The notes beneath the pieces were generated by a model. The model did no database searches, was not told the DNA's origin, and saw only the letters and a program-made list of their open reading frames with translations. The position numbers and the translations under genes were made by a program. Below are positions 34,159 to 44,528 of a DNA stretch of 64,000 nt, in pieces. The stretch's first letter is position 1, and each line of letters starts with the position of its first letter. The DNA comes from Microcoleus vaginatus WJT46-NPBG5 (GTDB lineage Bacteria > Cyanobacteriota > Cyanobacteriia > Cyanobacteriales > Oscillatoriaceae), in assembly GCA_019359355.1 (NCBI GenBank), contig JAHHHM010000004.1:124001-188000 (forward strand). The letters run 5' to 3'.

Positions 34159-35763
34159 ATGGTCGCTTTAGTCCCGGAAGCTTTAGAAATTGAGCGTCAC
34201 AGAGCCGCAATGGTTCGTACAGACCTCTCTAAACCCGTGCGATTGGCAATTGAATCGGCAATCTTTACAGAACATACCAGCTTTTTTGACTATGGCTGCG
34301 GACACGGTGGCGACGTTAACCGGCTAGCAAACCTAGGCTGCAACAGCACCGGCTGGGACCCCTACTACTGCCCCGACGCCCCTATAACTCCCGCAGACAT
34401 TGTTAATATTGGCTACGTGATCAACGTCATCGAAGATCCCCAGGAACGCCGACAGGCTTTACAACAAGCCTGGGAACTCACCGGCCAAGTCTTGATTGTA
34501 GCCGCCCAAGTTTTGATCAGTAACCGTAGCAGCGATCAAATTGCTTACGGAGATGGCATCGTCACCCGCCGCAACACTTTCCAAAAATATTACGAACAGG
34601 AAGAACTCAAAACCTACATCGACACCGTTCTCAACGTTGATGCGGTGCCGGTGGATTTAGGCATTTATTTCGTTTTCCGCGATGCCGCGCAAGCTCAAAG
34701 CTTTCGGGTTTCCTGCTTCCGATCCTTCGCCTCAACGCCCAGAATTCGCATCCCCAGCAAACGCTTTGAGGATTATCAAGAACAACTTGCACCCCTGATG
34801 GCATTTGTCACCCATCGCGGCAGGCTGCCGGTGAAAGGGGAATTACCCGAAGAAATTGAACTTAATAAAGAATTTGGCAGTATCCGCCGCGCCTTCCAAG
34901 TCATTCTCCTCGCCACTGACGAAGAAGATTGGGATGCGATTGCCTACCGGCGCAGTCTTGACCTCCTAGTTTATCTCGCACTTACCCATTTTGGTTACCG
35001 GCCTAGCGCCCGAAAACTCGCCCCAGAAATTAAACACGACATCAAAGCCTTCTTTGGCACTTATGACGAAGCCTGCGAAACCGCTGACAGAATGCTCTTT
35101 AGCCTCGGAAATCCGGGCGTCGTTGCCGGCTGCTGCCAGCGTAGCCAAATCGGCAAAAAACTCCCTAACGCACTCTACGTCCACGTTAGCGCCCTCGAAC
35201 AGCTCGATCCCCTCCTCAGAATCTACGAAGGCTGTGCCAGCCGTACCATTGGGTGTTTGGAGGGCGCAACCTTAATTAAATTTCACACCGATAAGCCCAA
35301 AATTTCCTATCTTTTCTACCCAGATTTCGACACCGAACCCCATCCCGCCTTGCACACCAGTATGCAAATCGATCTGCGGGATCTTGATGTCAAGTACAAC
35401 GACTACGACACCTCCGACAACCCCCCAATCCTGCACCGCAAAGAAACTTTCGTCACCCCCAACTATCCCCGCTACGAAGAATTTGCCCAACTCACTCACC
35501 AAGAAGAAAATTGGGGCTTACTTGAAAACACCTCAACCATCGGCAGGCGCAAAGGCTGGCAAGAATGCCTTGCCGAAAACTGTGCCGACATCCGGGGACA
35601 CTGCGTTTACTGGCGCGAAGATGCTGAGCCTTCTAAAGTAGAAGCTTTGCGTACTGCGCGCCCCACCCTGCAAGCCGGCAACTGCCTTCTGTTTATGAAA
35701 GAGACAGATGAGGTGGGTGAGTGCGGCAAGGCAATCAGCGAATCAATATTAAATTTGCCTTGA
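34159..35763 (+). CDS. DNA phosphorothioation-associated putative methyltransferase
   Basis: 534 aa. The SAM-binding motif I FFDYGCGHGGDVNRL is at about 43-57, then GWDPYYCPDAP and NIGYVINVIEDPQERRQAL. This matches the dnd-linked putative methyltransferase family (TIGR04096). The long C-terminal part has no catalytic motif that I can name. Its target (DNA base, tRNA or a protein) is unknown. It lies 146 bases beyond dndE and is probably the last gene of the modification operon. Confidence 0.9.
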   Translation: MVALVPEALEIERHRAAMVRTDLSKPVRLAIESAIFTEHTSFFDYGCGHGGDVNRLANLGCNSTGWDPYYCPDAPITPADIVNIGYVINVIEDPQERRQALQQAWELTGQVLIVAAQVLISNRSSDQIAYGDGIVTRRNTFQKYYEQEELKTYIDTVLNVDAVPVDLGIYFVFRDAAQAQSFRVSCFRSFASTPRIRIPSKRFEDYQEQLAPLMAFVTHRGRLPVKGELPEEIELNKEFGSIRRAFQVILLATDEEDWDAIAYRRSLDLLVYLALTHFGYRPSARKLAPEIKHDIKAFFGTYDEACETADRMLFSLGNPGVVAGCCQRSQIGKKLPNALYVHVSALEQLDPLLRIYEGCASRTIGCLEGATLIKFHTDKPKISYLFYPDFDTEPHPALHTSMQIDLRDLDVKYNDYDTSDNPPILHRKETFVTPNYPRYEEFAQLTHQEENWGLLENTSTIGRRKGWQECLAENCADIRGHCVYWREDAEPSKVEALRTARPTLQAGNCLLFMKETDEVGECGKAISESILNLP

Positions 35764-36584
35764 CTAAAGCGGGGCAGAGGAAGGAACGGCGCAACACAGA
35801 CAGCTTTTTTGGCAGCTAGATCAGAAATTTAGATGCTCATTCGCTTCACATCCGTCAGAGCAATCTTAATTTAGGCTTAACCTGCAAATTTTTCTGCCAA
35901 ACTGGCCACACACTCCCCGGCTGGTGAGCCAGAATAAGAATCGAATCACCCCCAGTTGCCGGCAAACCCCTTTTCGCTCAAACAGTCTGTTCAATTCCAT
36001 GCACTTATTCTAGAAGGACGCCTCGGCAAATTTCAAAGCCGGCCTAAAGCTAAAATATGCAATTTAAAGTTTTTATAAATTCTGGCTTACTTTGCATTGA
36101 AAATATTAGAGGCGATTGAAAAGTTACCTTTTTGCTTGATAAAACATGAACAGTTTAGCGTAAAATTAGCTGAGAAATAAGTTTACAAATTTCTGTAGAC
36201 ATGAATACAAATTCATGTGTAAAATAAAGAAGATTTTCAGTTGAAGCTAGTAAAAAAGCCTAGGCCCTCACTAAATCTGAATTGAAGTAAAAATCCTGTG
36301 ATGCCACAAAATTTACAGATCAACCTTTCTAGACACCCAAGGCAACACATCCAGGTAAACCGACTAGATTAGTGATTGAGTTCAGCAATGTCCTTTCTCT
36401 GGCCGGCAAACCGCTAGCTTGACTGATAAATCTAGAAATATCTAAATTGAGAAAAACTGTTAAATTCTGTCCAGTTAACCGTTTCATTTTGAATCATTGA
36501 CAAAGTCTGGAATGTTGTTTAAAAAAGAAAACAAGGACTTATAAAAGTCAATGAGGGCAATCCACCGGATTAGGAGCTGTCATT
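35764..36584. other. 821-bp intergenic region before hppD
   Basis: No gene seen. AT-rich in its second half. An 8-bp palindrome ACATGAAT / ATTCATGT at 36199-36218 (4-base spacer) is a possible operator. An AGGAG ribosome site lies at about 36571. The region marks the right edge of the Dnd island. Confidence 0.5.
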
Positions 36585-37706
36585 ATGGTAGTCGGAATTA
36601 AAAACGAAGTCGCGCCGGCACAAGAAGCCGATTTTTTACGAATCAAGGGCATCGACTATGTAGAGTATTACGTTAGTAATGCATTTCAAACAATGCACTT
36701 TTTCCGCACGGCATTTGGTTTTAAACCGATTGCTTATGCCGGCTTTGAAACCGGCGTGCGTGATCACGTCTCCTATGTGTCCAGACAGCGCAACATTCGG
36801 TTTGTCTTCACCTCCTCATTCGAGCAAGAGAGCCAAGTTAGCAAACACGTCGCACAACATGGTGATGGCGTCAAAGATATTGCCTTCAAAGTCGAAGATG
36901 CCGTTTACGCCTTTGAAGAATCCGTAAAACGGGGTGCCAAACCCGTCCTGGAACCAACCGTTTGTGAAGACGAAAACGGACAAGCCATTAAAGCAACCAT
37001 CGGAGTTTGTGGCGACTTTGTGCACTCCTTTATCCAGCGAGATAATTACGAAGGTGCATTTTTACCCAACTTTGAAACCATTAAAAATCCGCCCATCACC
37101 TTATCTACAGGACTCTCCTCAGTTGACCACATGGTTTTGTGTGTTCCAGAAGGTGAACTGCAAAAATGGGTTGATTACTATTGCCAAGCCCTCGGTTTTC
37201 AAAATTCCTACAATCTTGATGTTGCCAGTTCCGTAAGCGGAATGCATTACGCAGTCGTTCAAAACCGGATTGGCTCGATCAAAATGTCAATTGTCGAGCC
37301 GGTTTCAGGAACACAAAAATCGCAAATTCAAGAGTTCCTGATGTTCAATAACGGCCCAGGAATTCAGCATATCGCCATGCTATCTAACGACATCGTGCAA
37401 ACAGTGCAATCCCTGCGTGGAAATGGCATGGAATTTTTACGCACGCCCGATACCTACTACGATATGCTCGAAGAACGCATTGGCGAAATTGACGAAGATA
37501 TCTCAGTCTTGCGCGAACTGGGAGTCTTAGCAGATCGCGATGAAGAAGGCTACCTGATGCAAGTCTTTACTAAGCCAATTCAAGGACGTCCCACCCTCTT
37601 TTTAGAAATCATTCAGCGCCACGGCACTCGCCTATTTGGGCACGGCAACATTGAGGCATTATTTAAAGCCGTCGAACGCGAACAAGCCTTGCGCGGGAAT
37701 TTGTAA
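36585..37706 (+). CDS. hppD: 4-hydroxyphenylpyruvate dioxygenase
   Basis: Fe(II) dioxygenase that turns 4-hydroxyphenylpyruvate into homogentisate, the head group precursor of tocopherol and an intermediate of tyrosine breakdown. 373 aa with two vicinal oxygen chelate halves. The three metal ligands are visible in VDHMVLCVP (His about 180), IQHIAML (His about 261) and TLFLEIIQRHG (Glu about 339). The C-terminal GHGNIEALFKAVEREQ is typical. Hydroxymandelate synthase is a close relative but less likely here. Confidence 0.93.
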   Translation: MVVGIKNEVAPAQEADFLRIKGIDYVEYYVSNAFQTMHFFRTAFGFKPIAYAGFETGVRDHVSYVSRQRNIRFVFTSSFEQESQVSKHVAQHGDGVKDIAFKVEDAVYAFEESVKRGAKPVLEPTVCEDENGQAIKATIGVCGDFVHSFIQRDNYEGAFLPNFETIKNPPITLSTGLSSVDHMVLCVPEGELQKWVDYYCQALGFQNSYNLDVASSVSGMHYAVVQNRIGSIKMSIVEPVSGTQKSQIQEFLMFNNGPGIQHIAMLSNDIVQTVQSLRGNGMEFLRTPDTYYDMLEERIGEIDEDISVLRELGVLADRDEEGYLMQVFTKPIQGRPTLFLEIIQRHGTRLFGHGNIEALFKAVEREQALRGNL

Positions 37707-37743
37707 AACCTTAGCATTTAGGCTGATATCCAACTGACATCTG

Positions 37744-37800
37744 TAGGGGCGATTGGCTGTAGGCGTTAAGAGCGCCGGCGTAGCCAACGCCCCTATTTTT
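37744..37800 (+). terminator. rho-independent terminator of hppD
   Basis: TAGGGGCG and TTGGCT (37744-37758) pair with AGCCAA and GCCCCTA (37782-37795), with a one-base bulge on each side, followed by TTTTT at 37796-37800. It lies 38 bases after the hppD stop. Confidence 0.75.
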
Positions 37801-37944
37801 CGTTTGTATGGGCTAAAAGTATACCCGACGCGCCGGCATACAAAAATTATTGACTACTATTTACAATTCTTAAAATCCCATCCTCATAAAAATTTTCAAT
37901 TGCCGACACCCAACCATAGCCTAAAAGTACGAGTAGGAGTTTAA

Positions 37945-38094
37945 ACTACTCTCAGAGAGCGACAAGCGCTACTAAAAATCGTTACAGCAACACCGACTTT
38001 GTCTGAATAAATATGCCATGAATTGATTGATGTCGAATTTGGGCATCCTGTGGCTTTATTGACATTCAACCGTGAAGCTGAGCAAATTGTTTAG
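37945..38094 (+). pseudogene. short coding relic with an internal stop
   Basis: One frame reads LRERQALLKIVTATPTLSE, then TAA, then ICHELIDVEFGHPVALLTF and a final TAG at 38092-38094. The two halves look like one continuous protein segment of about 48 residues. I do not recognise the family. It sits in the 466-base gap between hppD and the DUF11 gene. Confidence 0.35.
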
Positions 38095-38172
38095 CGGCTT
38101 TTGGTTGCAAAAGCTGATGCAGAACCCGCTACAAACAGGCGGAAAAAGCCAACAGGGAAGCAGGAGAAAATA

Positions 38173-41100
38173 ATGGGTTCACAAAATATTAATCTATCTA
38201 AAAAAGCAAATCATCAACTTGAAAGTAAAAAACCTGTTAATTTCTCCACTTTTCCTGCTTCCTTAATTTTGGCGGCTTTGGCAGCCGGCTACTACACTGG
38301 GCCGGCTCATGCAGAAGGCAGCCGAGAGTTAGTCTCCAGTGGGGGCAATAGACCCTTTCTAGAATGGACAAATCTCCCCTCCACCGCCGGCATCGCCCGA
38401 CGTACCATCTTAAAGGTTTATGTCAATGCCGGCGAAACAATTAACCTCGGTTCTAGCGTTCCCACTAGCTTCGACATTGATGGCGCTGGGCCAATTCCTG
38501 CCGGCACAAGAGATATTGTCTACCGCAGTCCGTCGGGCGTGCAAGGATCTTGCGACGTTCTAGCATCGGGTTTTGGTTTAATTGATACCCTTGCCAAAGA
38601 AACGGCTGGCCCACTTCCAGCAGCCGGTGGTTACACTCCTTGCACTGTCGTAGCCACTGAAAGTGGAATTTATGAAGTCGAATTTCATGCGCCCTCTTTT
38701 AGCGCCGGTAACATTGGCAACCCAGCCGCAATTGGTGCAAATGTCGCCTTCCCAACAGGTGCGACACAAATTCAAACAGTCGCCGCTTGGGATATCACCG
38801 TAACCAGTGGAGGCGGACCCATTCCGGGACGAGTTTATGCAGATTACTTGTCGCTGAATATGGGAAGTACTGACCCCAGCGGGACAACCAACATCAGTCC
38901 CATCAGTTCGCGAACCTACATTCAAACAGAGGATGGTTATCGCTACCTGGTAGACCTGAACGGTTTACAGCCATTTGGATTCATCTTTTTTGCCAATAAA
39001 AGAGGCTTTACAGACGCAGCCGGCAATCCACTTTATCGCTCGATCTCGCTGGCTCCTGGGGTTAGCATAACTCCGACAGAAAAGGTTTTTCTAAATACCC
39101 CCGATCAAAACTTACCCGGATCTGCAAGTTCCCCCAGCGGCCTTACATGGCTTCTTACCCCCCCAACTCCTCCCCCCACACCAACAGGATTCACATTTAC
39201 CGGCATTGAAGGAACGCCCAATCAAACCGGCACCACTCCTTTGGGAGGTAACTTTAGCTTTAATGCGCCTTCGGTGGGCACTTACAGCATTCAGATAGAT
39301 GTAAACCAAGATGGGGACTATAACGACCCAATTGATCGGATACTGGGCGGTAATGCCGCAGTTGGGTCAAACACCATTCCTTGGGATGGCCGGGATGGCT
39401 TGGGAAATCCCGTTCCCGCCAGTGTCACCCCCTACGGTGCCTCGATCACGCTCAATGCCGGTGAAGTGCATTTTCCCTTTTTAGATGCAGAAAATAATGC
39501 AGGGGGTTTGATTATCCAACGGCAGATTCCAGGAGGGGGAAACACCGATACTGTGTATTACAACGATACTGGCTTAACCGACCCCACGCCCCCTCCCACG
39601 CCCACTCCCACGCGCCCTATCCCCATCAGTGCACTAGCTGGAGTTTCCAGCGCCGGTGGCGCTCATCGGTACGGGAATGCTAGCGGTTCTCAGACAGACT
39701 TTGGTAATAACAACGGAATTGACACTTGGACAAATTTACCCTCCGCCCCTGTCTTTCTTGATGGAGGAATCACAGTCGCAGCCGCTGACCTCGTCATTGC
39801 CAAGACTGATAATGTCACCACCATAGCGGCAGGCAGCCCGATTACATATACGATTAGGGTGACAAATAATGGACCCAGTACAGCCACCGGCGCGACGGTG
39901 ACCGACACAATTCCAGCTAGTATTACCGGCGTTAATTGGACTTGTGCAATTACTGCCGGCACCGGCGCTTGTGGGACGGCTAATGGTACAGGGAATGCCA
40001 TCAATACCACTGTTAATCTTAATAGCGGAGCCACCGCCACCTACACAGTAACCGGAACCGTCTCTGCGACCGCCACCGGCACCTTAACTAACACTGCCAC
40101 CGTGCGCCGGCCCAATGATACGGCTGATCCGGTAGACAATGATGGCAGCGGCACTAACAACACCACCGAAAGCGCCACCGATACGACCACCATCGGCCCT
40201 CCATCCGCTGACTTAGCAATCGCAAAAACCGACAATCAAACCAGCACCTCTGCCGGCAGCGCGATCGCCTATACCATTACCGTAACCAACAATGGCACGA
40301 GCACCGTCAACAGCGTCACCGTTACTGATCCGATTCCTGCCGGCATCACTAACCCCACCTACACCCCCAGCACCGGCACTTATGACCCAGCGACTGGCAC
40401 TTGGACTGGCTTAACCCTGGCAACTGGACAAAGCATTACCCTCACCATCAATGCCACCGTTGCCGCAAATGCCACCGGCCCTTTAACCAATACAGCGACT
40501 GTTGCGCCTCCTGCCGGTGTCACAGATCCGAATAATACGAACAACCAAAGCCAGGATACAACCGAGATCATTCCACCCGCCGATCTCGCCGTAACCAAAA
40601 CGGTAGATAATCCCAATCCCACAGTTGGACAAAATATTAATTACACCGTTACCTTAACCAACACCGGCCCTTCAACTGCCACCAATGTTGCGATTACTGA
40701 CCAAATTCCTGCCGGTTTAACCTTTATCTCAGCAACAGCAACTCAAGGCACTTATGACAATACCACCGGCCTTTGGACTGTGGGAAATCTCGCTAATGGT
40801 GCCGCTGTCACCTTAACGATTAGCGCCACTGTTAACACCACCAATCCCATTACAAATACCGCAACCATTTCCGCTTCAGATCAGCCAGATCCCGACCCCG
40901 CCGATAACACCGGCACGGTGACAGTACCGCAACAGCAAGCTGATTTAGCCGTAACCAAAACCGTAGACAATCCCAATCCCACAGTTGGACAAAATATTAA
41001 TTACACCGTTACCTTAACCAACACCGGCCCTTCAACTGCCACCAATGTTGCGATTACTGACCAAATCCCTGCCGGTTTAACCTTTATCTCAGCAACAGCA

Positions 41101-42564
41101 ACTCAAGGCACTTATGACAATACCACCGGCCTTTGGACTGTGGGAAATCTCGCTAATGGTGCTGCTGTCACCTTAACGATTAGCGCCACTGTTAACACCA
41201 CCAATCCCATTACGAATACCGCAACCATTTCCGCTTCAGATCAGCCAGATCCCGACCCCGCCGATAACACCGGCACGGTGACAGTACCGCAACAGCAAGC
41301 TGATTTGTCCGTAACCAAAACCGTAGACAATCCCAATCCCACGGTTGGGCAAAATATTAATTACACCGTTACCTTAACCAACACCGGCCCTTCAACTGCC
41401 ACCAATGTTACGATTACTGACCAAATTCCTGCCGGTTTAACCTTTATCTCAGCAACAGCAACTCAAGGCACTTATGACAATACCACTGGCCTTTGGACTG
41501 TGGGAAATCTCGCTAATGGTGCTGCTGTCACCTTAACGATTAGCGCCACTGTTAACACCACCAATCCCATTACAAATACCGCAACCATTTCCGCTTCAGA
41601 TCAGCCAGATCCAGATCCGACAGATAACACCAGCGCGGTGACAGTACCGCAACAGCAAGCTGATTTGTCCCTTGGCAAGACGGTAGACAACGCCAACCCC
41701 AGTGTTGGGCAAAATTTGACTTACACTGTAACTCTCAGCAACACCGGCCCGGCTGCGGCTACAGGCGTGCAAGTCAGTGAACAGTTGCCGGCAGGTTTAA
41801 CGTTTGTCTCGGCAACACCGAGTCAGGGAACCTACGACAACACAACCGGCCTTTGGACTGTGGGCAATGTCGCTAATGGTGTCTCTGTCACCTTAACTAT
41901 TCGGGCGACGCTGAACACGTTGGGGGTGGTAGCAAACACGGCTGCTATCACTGCGGCTGATCAAAGTGATCCAGACTCAACTCCAGGAAACAATGTCCCC
42001 GGTGAAGATGACCAAGCCAGCGTGAGTGTGCCGGCGAAACCAAACCTGCGCCTAGTGAAGAGAGTAACCCAAATTAACTCGACAAGTTTTAATGATTTGG
42101 TAGACGATCCAGCCGATGTCAATGACAATGCTGCCAACTGGCCCAGCAATTATTTGCAAGGAAGAACCGATGGCGGCAGCGTTCAGCCAGGTGATGAAAT
42201 TGAATATACAATTTACTTTCTCTCGGATGGGTCTACACCTGCCGGCAATGTTGTTTTGTGCGACTTAGTTCCCCCTAACTTGGGCTTTATTCCCAATGCT
42301 TTTGGGGCGGTTCAAGGAATCTCTGTTTTTCTCAATGGCACCCAGCAGTCTTATACCAATAGTGCCGATGGGGATGGAGGTCAGTTTTATCCTGCCGGCA
42401 CCTTAATTCCTCCCCCTCCAGGCGGTGTTTCTCCCCAACCGTGCGGGGATGCAAATACGAATGGGGCTGTGGTTGTCAATTTGGGCAACATTCCCACGGC
42501 AACGGGTTCAAATCCTGCCGGTTCCTATGGATTTATCCGCTTCCGTGCCCGATTTATTGATTGA
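38173..42564 (+). CDS. giant DUF11-repeat exported surface protein
   Basis: 1463 aa from ATG 38173, six bases after an AGGAGAA ribosome site; a longer frame from TTG 38101 has no such support. An N-terminal hydrophobic segment ending PAHAEG (about residue 50) suggests export. A unique region of about 480 residues follows, with Pro-rich linkers (TPPPTPTPTRP). Then come six DUF11 beta-sandwich repeats of about 120 residues (NPTVGQNINYTVTLTNTGPS type). Units 3-5 are nearly identical. The C-terminal domain has GDEIEYTIYFLSDGST and an RFRARFID end. DUF11 proteins are typically cell-surface structural proteins. Confidence 0.88.
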   Translation: MGSQNINLSKKANHQLESKKPVNFSTFPASLILAALAAGYYTGPAHAEGSRELVSSGGNRPFLEWTNLPSTAGIARRTILKVYVNAGETINLGSSVPTSFDIDGAGPIPAGTRDIVYRSPSGVQGSCDVLASGFGLIDTLAKETAGPLPAAGGYTPCTVVATESGIYEVEFHAPSFSAGNIGNPAAIGANVAFPTGATQIQTVAAWDITVTSGGGPIPGRVYADYLSLNMGSTDPSGTTNISPISSRTYIQTEDGYRYLVDLNGLQPFGFIFFANKRGFTDAAGNPLYRSISLAPGVSITPTEKVFLNTPDQNLPGSASSPSGLTWLLTPPTPPPTPTGFTFTGIEGTPNQTGTTPLGGNFSFNAPSVGTYSIQIDVNQDGDYNDPIDRILGGNAAVGSNTIPWDGRDGLGNPVPASVTPYGASITLNAGEVHFPFLDAENNAGGLIIQRQIPGGGNTDTVYYNDTGLTDPTPPPTPTPTRPIPISALAGVSSAGGAHRYGNASGSQTDFGNNNGIDTWTNLPSAPVFLDGGITVAAADLVIAKTDNVTTIAAGSPITYTIRVTNNGPSTATGATVTDTIPASITGVNWTCAITAGTGACGTANGTGNAINTTVNLNSGATATYTVTGTVSATATGTLTNTATVRRPNDTADPVDNDGSGTNNTTESATDTTTIGPPSADLAIAKTDNQTSTSAGSAIAYTITVTNNGTSTVNSVTVTDPIPAGITNPTYTPSTGTYDPATGTWTGLTLATGQSITLTINATVAANATGPLTNTATVAPPAGVTDPNNTNNQSQDTTEIIPPADLAVTKTVDNPNPTVGQNINYTVTLTNTGPSTATNVAITDQIPAGLTFISATATQGTYDNTTGLWTVGNLANGAAVTLTISATVNTTNPITNTATISASDQPDPDPADNTGTVTVPQQQADLAVTKTVDNPNPTVGQNINYTVTLTNTGPSTATNVAITDQIPAGLTFISATATQGTYDNTTGLWTVGNLANGAAVTLTISATVNTTNPITNTATISASDQPDPDPADNTGTVTVPQQQADLSVTKTVDNPNPTVGQNINYTVTLTNTGPSTATNVTITDQIPAGLTFISATATQGTYDNTTGLWTVGNLANGAAVTLTISATVNTTNPITNTATISASDQPDPDPTDNTSAVTVPQQQADLSLGKTVDNANPSVGQNLTYTVTLSNTGPAAATGVQVSEQLPAGLTFVSATPSQGTYDNTTGLWTVGNVANGVSVTLTIRATLNTLGVVANTAAITAADQSDPDSTPGNNVPGEDDQASVSVPAKPNLRLVKRVTQINSTSFNDLVDDPADVNDNAANWPSNYLQGRTDGGSVQPGDEIEYTIYFLSDGSTPAGNVVLCDLVPPNLGFIPNAFGAVQGISVFLNGTQQSYTNSADGDGGQFYPAGTLIPPPPGGVSPQPCGDANTNGAVVVNLGNIPTATGSNPAGSYGFIRFRARFID
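40579..42018 (+). repeat. four 360-bp tandem repeats within the DUF11 gene
   Basis: Units at 40579-40938, 40939-41298 and 41299-41658 differ at only a few positions. The fourth (41659-42018) has the same length but is clearly diverged. Each encodes one DUF11 domain plus a PQQQADL linker. The identity suggests recent duplication or gene conversion. Confidence 0.93.
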
Positions 42565-42644
42565 TATTATTGCCGATTAAAAGCCACAGTTTTTATGCTT
42601 CAAGACTTACCAAGTTTTAGCATTTTTAGAAGCACCTTGACTCT

Positions 42645-42986
42645 TTATTTTTCAGATTTCACGTTATCTGAAATCCATTTTAAATAGGATTGAGAGCCGG
42701 CAACAATTGGCAACGCAATAATTTCTGGCACTTCATAAGAGTGCAGTTCTCGCACCTTATTTTCCAAATCTGAAAATTTGCTCAAATCTGTTTTAATCAG
42801 CAGTTGCCACTCATCCTCTGATTGCACTTCGCCCTGCCAAGTGTAAATTGAATGGACGGGCAGCAAGCTCACGCAAGCTGCCAGATGCGCTTCTATTAAA
42901 GCTCTGGCGATGATTTCTGCTTCCGTGCGTGAAGCGGCTGTCACCATCACCACACCGTACTGAAGTGCGCTAGAATCTTTTTCCAT
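42645..42986 (-). CDS. cutA: divalent cation tolerance protein CutA
   Basis: 113 aa, the usual CutA1 size. The small trimeric fold is recognisable from VVMVTAASRTEAEIIARAL, HLAACVSLLP, HSIYTWQGEVQSEDEWQLLI and VPEIIALPI...YLKWI. It is linked to copper or other metal tolerance in E. coli, but in most organisms its role is unclear. It is convergent with the DUF11 gene and ahead of the pentapeptide gene on the same strand. Confidence 0.95.
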   Translation of the reverse strand: MEKDSSALQYGVVMVTAASRTEAEIIARALIEAHLAACVSLLPVHSIYTWQGEVQSEDEWQLLIKTDLSKFSDLENKVRELHSYEVPEIIALPIVAGSQSYLKWISDNVKSEK

Positions 42987-43041
42987 CCTCCGTCCACTGC
43001 CTAAAATTAAACATTAAAGAGCAAAACTTTCATTTTAAGTT

Positions 43042-43926
43042 TTAAGTTGAAACTGCCAGGGCTGGAGCACCATCAGCGGTTAAATAGAAGTAGCGTCTCG
43101 TCAACTCCGGTAGTGTTGCGCCGGCAAATTCAGCTCCATCTATGGAAGCGCCCATCAGTGTGGCTTCGCTTAAGTCGGCTTCTGTTAAGTCCGCCCGGTT
43201 TAGTCTTGTCCAATCCAAGTTAGATTTATAGAGCGAGGCTCGCGATAGGTTGGCACCTGTCAAGTCTGCTCCAATTAAGCTAGCCCAACGCAGCTGAGCG
43301 TTTGCAAGATTTGCAGAAACTAGGTTGGAACCTTCAAGATTTGCGTTATTGAGTTTAGCTTCACTCAGGTTAATCCCGTTGAGATCGCTTCCATTGAGAT
43401 CAACGCCGTTTAAGTACGCTTGGCTGAGGTTCACACCGCTTAAAATTGCGCCATAAAGCATCGCGCCACTGAGCCTCGCACAGGAAAGGTTAGCCCAACT
43501 TAAATTGGCTCCTGTGAGTTTTGCATTGCGAAAGTTGACTCCTTGCAAATTTGCCCCACAGAGGTTGGCACTCCAAAGGTTAGCGCTTCCGAAGTTAACG
43601 CCGGTGAGGTTTGCGCCACTGAGTTTCGCTCTCGGTAATTTGGCTTTTACCATGTAGGCACCTGTTAAGGTGGCTTTGGTGAGGTCTGCATCTGCCAATT
43701 TTCCTTCGCTCATTTTGACAAAACTCAGGTTAGCCCAGTTTAAACAAGTGCCACTGAGATCGGTTTTGGTGAGTACCGCTCTACTGAGATTCGCACCTCT
43801 AAGGTTAGCTTTGGTGAGGTTAACTCCAACTAGGGTGACTCCTTTAAGATCGGCTCCACTAAGATCGGAGCCGGCAAAGTTCCTTTCTCCTGATTCATAC
43901 CGATTGAGTAAATCCCGAACTTCCAT
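43042..43926 (-). CDS. pentapeptide-repeat protein
   Basis: About 294 aa from ATG 43926 (MEVRDLLNRYE, with GGAG upstream); a TTG at 43950 would add eight residues. After a short N-terminal helix (RDLLNRYESGERNFAG), nearly the whole chain is A(D/N)LXX repeats (ANLRGANLSRAVLTKTDL and so on), about 45 units, forming a right-handed quadrilateral beta helix. No other domain is visible. Common in cyanobacteria; function unknown. Confidence 0.9.
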   Translation of the reverse strand: MEVRDLLNRYESGERNFAGSDLSGADLKGVTLVGVNLTKANLRGANLSRAVLTKTDLSGTCLNWANLSFVKMSEGKLADADLTKATLTGAYMVKAKLPRAKLSGANLTGVNFGSANLWSANLCGANLQGVNFRNAKLTGANLSWANLSCARLSGAMLYGAILSGVNLSQAYLNGVDLNGSDLNGINLSEAKLNNANLEGSNLVSANLANAQLRWASLIGADLTGANLSRASLYKSNLDWTRLNRADLTEADLSEATLMGASIDGAEFAGATLPELTRRYFYLTADGAPALAVST

Positions 43927-43950
43927 CTGTGTTGACTCCGGTACTGGCAA

Positions 43951-44528
43951 ATTTATTTCATTAGGCAGGGAACATTCGCTCGCCCGCTGACTCTAGAGCA
44001 AGCATATAATTCCCGTTTTGTTACTGAACAAAACAGCTTGAATGAGATTTTAAATAAAAATTTAATCTCTTCCGTAATACAAATTTTACAGCACTCGGCT
44101 TTTCGCGTGAGTGGGCACACTCGTTTCTGTAACAAATATTTTTTTAATGAGAAATAGCTTAGCTCTTTGTCAATCCCAATTTGTGATACATGGGCGTGCA
44201 AAGCTCCATGAAAAACCTAACGAAGAAAGGCATCATTTGTATGAAAACAGCAGCGTTAGCTATTTTTCAACTTCTATTATAGATTAAAATTTAATTGCAA
44301 GTATAAATTAATATTATGATCTGGCTGACACCGGCTCTTCGACGCTGTTGCAACAGTGAGCGAATAGAAGACTAAGTGGTGAATGCTGAGCCGTGAGTCT
44401 TGAGTGGGGGAGTGAGTGACGCGCCGGCCTAAAACTGGCGATCAGCGTGGGACAGGCGAGAAAGGACTGTACGACTCAGTATTAATCTCTCTAACATCAC
44501 CCAAGACTCAGGATTCAGCCCTCATAAC
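43951..44528. other. intergenic region, no gene seen
   Basis: 578 bases. It contains imperfect copies of GAGTCTTGAGTG / ACCCAAGACTCA near 44392-44515, which could form a loose hairpin beyond the vWA gene. I see no convincing reading frame. Confidence 0.5.

Noticed and set aside
43953-44201. 82-aa minus-strand ORF overlapping the pentapeptide gene leader
   Set aside because: Composition is poor and Cys-rich without pattern, and it overlaps the leader of a certain gene.
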